Assembly: GCA_028829895.1 (NCBI GenBank)
Contig: CM054181.1
Span: 27,223,357 to 27,287,356 of the forward strand
Length of the DNA: 64,000 bases
Source: Sinotaia quadrata
Lineage: Eukaryota > Mollusca > Gastropoda > Architaenioglossa > Viviparidae
Direction: 5' to 3'
Translations under genes and position numbers: made by a program
The notes under the pieces: generated by a model
What the model saw: only the letters and a program-made list of their open reading frames with translations
Database searches by the model: none
Told to the model about the DNA's origin: nothing
Shown: in pieces, positions 58,665-64,000 of the stretch
How the letters are laid out: every line of letters starts with the position of its first letter
How positions within the stretch are numbered: the first letter of the stretch is position 1

Positions 58665-60190
58665 TATGTGTGTGTGCGCGTACGCATGCGCATGTGTACA
58701 TTAAAATCATGCCATCATGACCAGCACCACAGTACATATTTATACAGTAGTGAACACAGCAAGTCAATACTGCATGACCTTGAGCACATGACCCAGCACG
58801 GAGAATAGTAAGAAAATGGTTTTTAAAACAATTATCAATACAGCGACAAGTGAACTATTAAAACAATTATCAATACAGGGACAAGTGAACTATTAAAACA
58901 ATTATTATAATTATCAATACAACGACAAGTGAACTACCTCAAATGTTACTATGTGTGCTATACTGATCTGTACACAGTTCCGATGAGGACACAAACAAGA
59001 TGAGTTGTTGACGAGAAAGTGGCGACATAGACACCGATAACGACCTTGAGAGTCATGCCTGTCCTGCCGTGGTATCCTGACGATTCCCTGGCGATGGTAT
59101 TTCTAGTAGCTATCGCTTTCTTTCATACAGTGCAAGGGGTCATCTAAGTATAATGTTATCTCTGTCTTGTTTCATTTCCATTTCAAGAATAAACAAATTG
59201 CAAAGTATTTCGAAAGTGAATTTGTCCGCATCACTCTACAAGTGTCCTTGAATTATATTTGGCTCAGCACACTGTGAGTATTCTGGTCGTTATACAATTG
59301 TCTTTTGTGTTCCACACAGCAAATTTGGTAAACAATTACAGATATCTTCATTAATGTTTGAAAAATCGTGAATTTTTGCAAGTTGGCACGCAATGGGATC
59401 ACCATGGTTGCCAATTGACGCTAGTGACGTACAGAGAAGGCGTGACGTATGCAGATGAAATGTAGGAGGGAAAGGCGAGAATAAAATACATGTATTGTTT
59501 AATTGCTTCCCCATTTACTTGCTGGAAACTTAACCCGGTTTCCCAGTCACATCCATCCACTTTCAGTAACAAATACAAGAGACGGACAACGAATGACATG
59601 TCAGACAACGTCAAGCTTCGAAGATGTAATACTTAATCTAGCTCGAGCCCCGCAAATTCCATGAAGTCACTATGACATATATGACGAGAAAAGGAGTCAC
59701 TATTTATAACTTATAACAATAATACTTTTCCTTTTACAAATTGTTTACAGTCCTAGGGCTAAGTGAGTTCACTTGCACTAATTCAGACAATTTCATAGAC
59801 GAGAGGAAAGCTAGACATAACTCTCTCACTCAGAAATCTTAACTGACATTTACGAATACAAAACGATAGGCATATATAAGCTGCCAAATGAAGAAATGAT
59901 TAGTTGTAATCATTAGCTAGATAAACTACGATAGTGAATTTTGCTGGCAATTACTGAATTATAAAATCCAGTATTCCCACAAGTCCACAAACTTATAATT
60001 TTATTCAGTCTGGGAAATATACTATAGGAGCCAATCACTCACTATAGGACATGCTGGGTGTGGGGCCAAAAGGCAGTCTAATTTTGGTCTCTCCGACTTA
60101 CACTATTTAAGCTTTCTGACATCTGTTACCCAGATTTCCCCTACCCTGGGTGACACTTTTCGTATCCGGTCCGAGTCGTTCTTCTGCCGA

Positions 60191-60358
60191 GGGACACGTT
60201 CCTCTAGTACGGACATTAATACTTTCTGTCCAGGGTCACGTTCCTCTAGTACGGACACTAATACTTTCTGTCCAGGGTCACGTTCCTCTCGTACGGACAC
60301 TAATACTTTCTGTCCAGGGTCACGTTCCTCTCGTACGGACACTAATACTTTCTGTCCA
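60191..60358 (+). repeat. 42 bp minisatellite, 4 copies
   Basis: Units gggtcacgttcctctagtac plus ggacactaatactttctgtcca at 60191, 60233, 60275 and 60317. Open in both directions (14-residue periods), but no splice or start context is seen. Confidence 0.95.
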
Positions 60359-60959
60359 CTTGCAGCGACAAGTCAGATCGGGGATTACTTTAACCGAGGG
60401 AGCTGGAAAATGTCAGTTGGAACAAGTTTAATATCACTACTTTTATTGTTGTTTAAAGTAACAAAGTTAGAACTATTATTACTATTTAAATTATTATTAT
60501 TATTAAATTTGAAATATTATTATGAATTAAGATATCTTTACTGTTAATAAGTTTAAGGTTAAAACCGTGAGGTAGGCGGATGCGCCATAGAAGCACTTAC
60601 TGATTCTGCCCGTTTGATTGGTTCCATCTTCTGTCTGTGGCCTTGGCAGTGTTTACACATGAATGACTATCTGTATATATGTGTGTGTGTGTGTGTTTCT
60701 AACAAAGATGCAACACATACTATTGTAATAATGGTGTGTAGAATCATAATACCCTGACACATGTTAATATATTTTTACTTCAAAGCTATTTTAAAATGTA
60801 AAGTCATAGTTTACTTTTCTCTCACCATCAAAGCATTGAATTCAAAGTGATAACTATAACATCGAGTGTTTGCTTTCATTTTCTGTCAGTGGGTGGCAAC
60901 AGTAGTGGAAACTGTTGTATAACAGTGTGCAGAATGAGATCTTGTTCCCTCTAGTTAGT

Positions 60960-61410
60960 GACTAACAGATTGAGCCAGTTATCACTTGTCAATGACCAAA
61001 AATTGAGCCAATACTCTATCTTGTTAATGACCGAAAGATCGAACCAATTTTCTCTCTTGTTGAAGACTGAAAGAGTATTCTCTCTAGTTCATGGACTGAA
61101 AATTTGAGCCAGTACTCTCTCTTGTTAGTGACCAGAAGATTGTACCAACATTCTCTCTATTCTGTAAGATTGAGCCTCTAGTCTTTCGTGTTAATGATTG
61201 AGCCAATATTATCTCCATTTGATGACTGAAAGATGGAGCCAATATTTTCTCTCGATGATGACTGAAAGTCTGAGCCAATATTCTCTCTTGAAGATGGGTG
61301 AAAGACAGATCCAATATCCTCTTTTGATGGCTGAAAGACTGAGCCAAAATTCTCCCTTGTCAGTATTTGTAAGAGCGAGTCAGTCCTCTTTTGCCAGTGA
61401 TTGAAAGAAC
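60960..61410 (+). repeat. Degenerate tandem repeat (about 35-40 bp)
   Basis: Roughly eleven diverged units with gactgaaagattgagccaat and attctctcttgtt words. Confidence 0.85.
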
Positions 61411-62307
61411 AAGCCAACTGAAGAAGAGGGACGATCGGTTTTCTTTTCATTAAACCAACAGTCTTGTATACATCCAGCCTCATTTGAGTGTGCCTTTAGC
61501 CTCTGGTTCATATCAAACGCCACATACTACCAGTGCAGTAATCGGGTTTCTCAATAAAAAAAAATAAAAGAATGCCAAATATTCGATAGAGTAGAAACGA
61601 AGTACTTGCTATAATTGCCAGATTTAGATAGAAGTGTCTAGCACGGTCCTACTGAGAGAAGCAGGGTAATATATTGTCTAGTTTAGTTTTGAGACAAAAT
61701 TATTCTGTTAATTTGCTTCTTTGAGTTAGGTTGGCTACAACAAACAATATTTTATACACAGTTATGTGTCTCAATATGAGTACACTTTGAACTTCTTTGA
61801 GTTCGTCTGACTACAACAAACAATATTGTCTCAACATGAGTACACTTTGTAATTTGAATAGTTTAAAAATACAATGCGCATGATAACCACGACGACTATG
61901 TTGATGATGACGACGACGATGATGATAATAGCACATCTCATACAGATGATTGCTGCTTTGTTAAGGACAATTAATACTGTTAAAACAGAAGCCGATGTGG
62001 ATTAAAGGCAAATAACTCCAGTAACATATTAAATTCTAAGCCGTGTCTATAGATGTAACCTATAAATAACCAAACTTGAGAAGTTCTTATCTAATGATAA
62101 GAGTGCATTTATACAAAAATATGTCAAGCTGATTGCATTACGTTTTTGCCATTGAAAAGCACATTTTGATAAAGAAAGACATTGAGACGCCCACAAAGTT
62201 CCTATATTTTCAAAACCCATCGTACGCTTAGCAATCAGAAAACAAATAACTTAACCCAGATCTTTCGTCTTTTTTCATCCCAACTTAAACATTAGTAAGA
62301 ATTATCA

Positions 62308-62571
62308 TCACACAGTACTGTGAGCATATAACAATTAATAATGTCTTTAATTCACGCAGTAAGGTGAACATGTAACAATTAATAATGTCTTTAATTCATG
62401 CAGAATGTGAGCATATAACAAATAGTAATGTCTTTAATTCACACAGTAAGGTGAGCATGTAACAATTAATAACGTCTTTAATTTACACAGTAAGGTGATC
62501 ATGTAACAATTAATAATGTCTTTAATTCATGCAGTAAGGTCAGCATGTAACAAATAATAATGTCATTAATT
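62308..62571 (+). repeat. 44 bp minisatellite, 6 copies
   Basis: Units tcacacagtaaggtgagcat plus gtaacaattaataatgtctttaat, one copy lacking two bases. Confidence 0.95.
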
Positions 62572-62934
62572 CAATTATTGTTCTGCCTGAGAGAGAATAA
62601 TATGGTAAGGGAGCACTCAGGTTTGCCTCAAGGGAATAGCAGTTAGTCAGTGTTCTACAGCATGAGGAGGGAATCACATAGAATTGACATTAATAGTGTA
62701 AACAATAAACATGTGACTGTTTTACAAAAAGCACGCAAAAGACTATTGAGACAGCACCTAAACCAGGTTTTGTATAAACTATTATCGCTTATCTCTAATA
62801 ACTTCACTTCTCTTCTCTGATTTGTATTGACACTAATCTGTTGAATGGTGTTTTAAGATATAGGACTGTATAGGTATTAAAATTATTCAAACATGGTTTC
62901 ATGGAAATATTGATGTCAAGTAGTCTTTTTCAAT

Positions 62935-63280
62935 GTATTTGTGTTATGTATATTTGATTGTTGATTTAATAAAATTATTGTTAAATTTGATGACCTTCTT
63001 ACACATATTGATAACCTTATGTTGGAGAAGAAAGTGGATTGGATTGGATTGCTAAGTATAGATTAAAAACGAGTTTGTCTTCTCCTTTAGTAAGAAGTTT
63101 TCCACCTATTGTGTGATGGTAAATGCTTATCTTTAATGTGAGAGAAAACGTTTACAGTGTCCGCATATCCGCCAGGTGGTGTCTGCTGGAGAATTATTAA
63201 TAACATAAATAAGATTCCCATCACTTGTAATTAGTTATGGACGATTAATTAATTAATAATAATAATAACCAGTAACTAAG
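62935..63280 (-). repeat. Dispersed repeat, copy 2 (inverted relative to 34552-34912)
   Basis: Reverse-complement match to copy 1, including tagtaagaagttttccacc, ggagaattattaataacat and cttgtaattagttatgga. Divergence looks like an old dispersed family. Confidence 0.75.
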
Positions 63281-63300
63281 TGGCCTGGTCGTCACACATA

Positions 63301-63612
63301 GCGTCAAGCTTCATGCTTTTATCTACAGCCACATCATTCATCTTACAGTCATGGTGTCCAACTTAAATGCTTTTATCTGCAGCAAGAGCATCCATCTTAC
63401 AGCCATTGCGTCCAACTTAAATGCTTTTATCTACAGCCACATCATTCATCTTACAGCCATGGTGTCCAACTTAAATGCTTTTATCTACAGCCACATCATT
63501 CATCTTACAGCCATGGTGTCCAACTTAAATGCTTTTATCTGCAGCAAGAGCATCCATCTTACAGCCATGGCGTCCAACTTAAATGTTTTTATCTGCAGCA
63601 AGAGCATTCCAA
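63301..63612 (+). repeat. 54 bp minisatellite, about 6 copies
   Basis: Units catggtgtccaacttaaatg plus cttttatctacagcc... at 63350, 63404, 63458, 63512 and 63566, with a diverged first copy from 63301. Two unit types (gccacatcatt and gcaagagcatc) are interleaved. It abuts dispersed repeat copy 2. Confidence 0.95.
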
Positions 63613-64000
63613 CTTCATGCGAATGTAGATATATTTCATACAAGGTCAAAATAAGTATCTGATTCAAACGAATTGTTTTAAAATACATTAACCTGAAGAC
63701 TTTATAATATCTGAAGTATCTAATGTCAAAAATGTGAATGTTTAGTAATAAATATTTACACATTACAATTTTTATATCTTTGCATTACCAGATTTTAAAC
63801 AATTCGTAACTCGTCTTTAAAAATTTTACAGAAAATAGATTTTGAGCATGATTTGAAATCATAAGAGTGTACTTTTTAAAATTTATTTGGAATATATTAA
63901 CAAATGATAAAGAGAAAAAAAATGCTGATTTGACAGCTTTTTTCAGATCTTCACACACTCAGTATCGGGAATCATTCATGAAAAAAGTAACAGCAACAAA

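Larger units (their letters stand above)
58348..64000. other. Region upstream of SIAE, no gene supported
   Basis: Holds the SIAE promoter by position, a TG microsatellite, four minisatellites and one dispersed repeat (listed separately). No exon with splice support was found on either strand. At 59410-59448 a CCAAT and two TGACGT words cluster, about 1.1 kb upstream of the SIAE ATG; a regulatory role is only conjecture. Confidence 0.5.

Noticed and set aside
60150..60431. 14-residue repeat protein on either strand (42 bp array)
   Set aside because: No start, splice or domain context; the open frame follows from a unit length divisible by three.

Overview
This window is AT-rich animal nuclear DNA. 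Genes are split by GT-AG introns, there is no operon logic, microsatellites and minisatellites are dense, and transposon remnants are scattered throughout. The protein families and repeat style suggest a lophotrochozoan invertebrate, most likely a mollusc; that placement is inference, because nothing in the window fixes the species.

Layout. (1) 348-16456, plus strand: the 3' part of a gene for a divergent AGC-type (PKC/AKT/S6K-like) protein kinase. Seven exons join in frame from the kinase hinge to the stop; the upstream exons lie outside the window. Its introns hold a decayed non-LTR retrotransposon (2.1-5.4 kb, minus strand), a pogo-like MITE and several minisatellites. (2) 21659-23188, minus strand: a two-exon gene for an unrecognised 86-residue membrane microprotein. 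It is head-to-head with the next gene across a 578 bp shared 5' region. (3) 23767-46185, plus strand: a complete 19-exon RBM28 orthologue, 757 aa with four RRMs, a nucleolar/spliceosomal RNA-binding protein. (4) 48596-58347, minus strand: a complete 9-exon sialate O-acetylesterase (SIAE), 497 aa with a signal peptide. It lies tail-to-tail with RBM28. (5) 58348-64000: no supported gene, several minisatellites and one dispersed repeat.

All exon joins were checked by hand for phase. Codon phase is conserved at every junction of the four models, which is the main reason they are trusted. The four genes have no evident shared pathway; they are ordinary neighbours.

The most unusual signal is how often tandem arrays have grown from, or right beside, exon edges and coding sequence. 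The end of SIAE exon 2 (catalytic GQSNM motif plus splice donor) is repeated 37 times at 43 bp. The DQL.IDK region of the retrotransposon's reverse transcriptase is repeated 14 times at 50 bp. RBM28 exon 16 has an upstream broken half-copy whose differences are mostly CpG decay. The RBM28 exon 11 acceptor is triplicated. One kinase exon is sandwiched between two different minisatellites.
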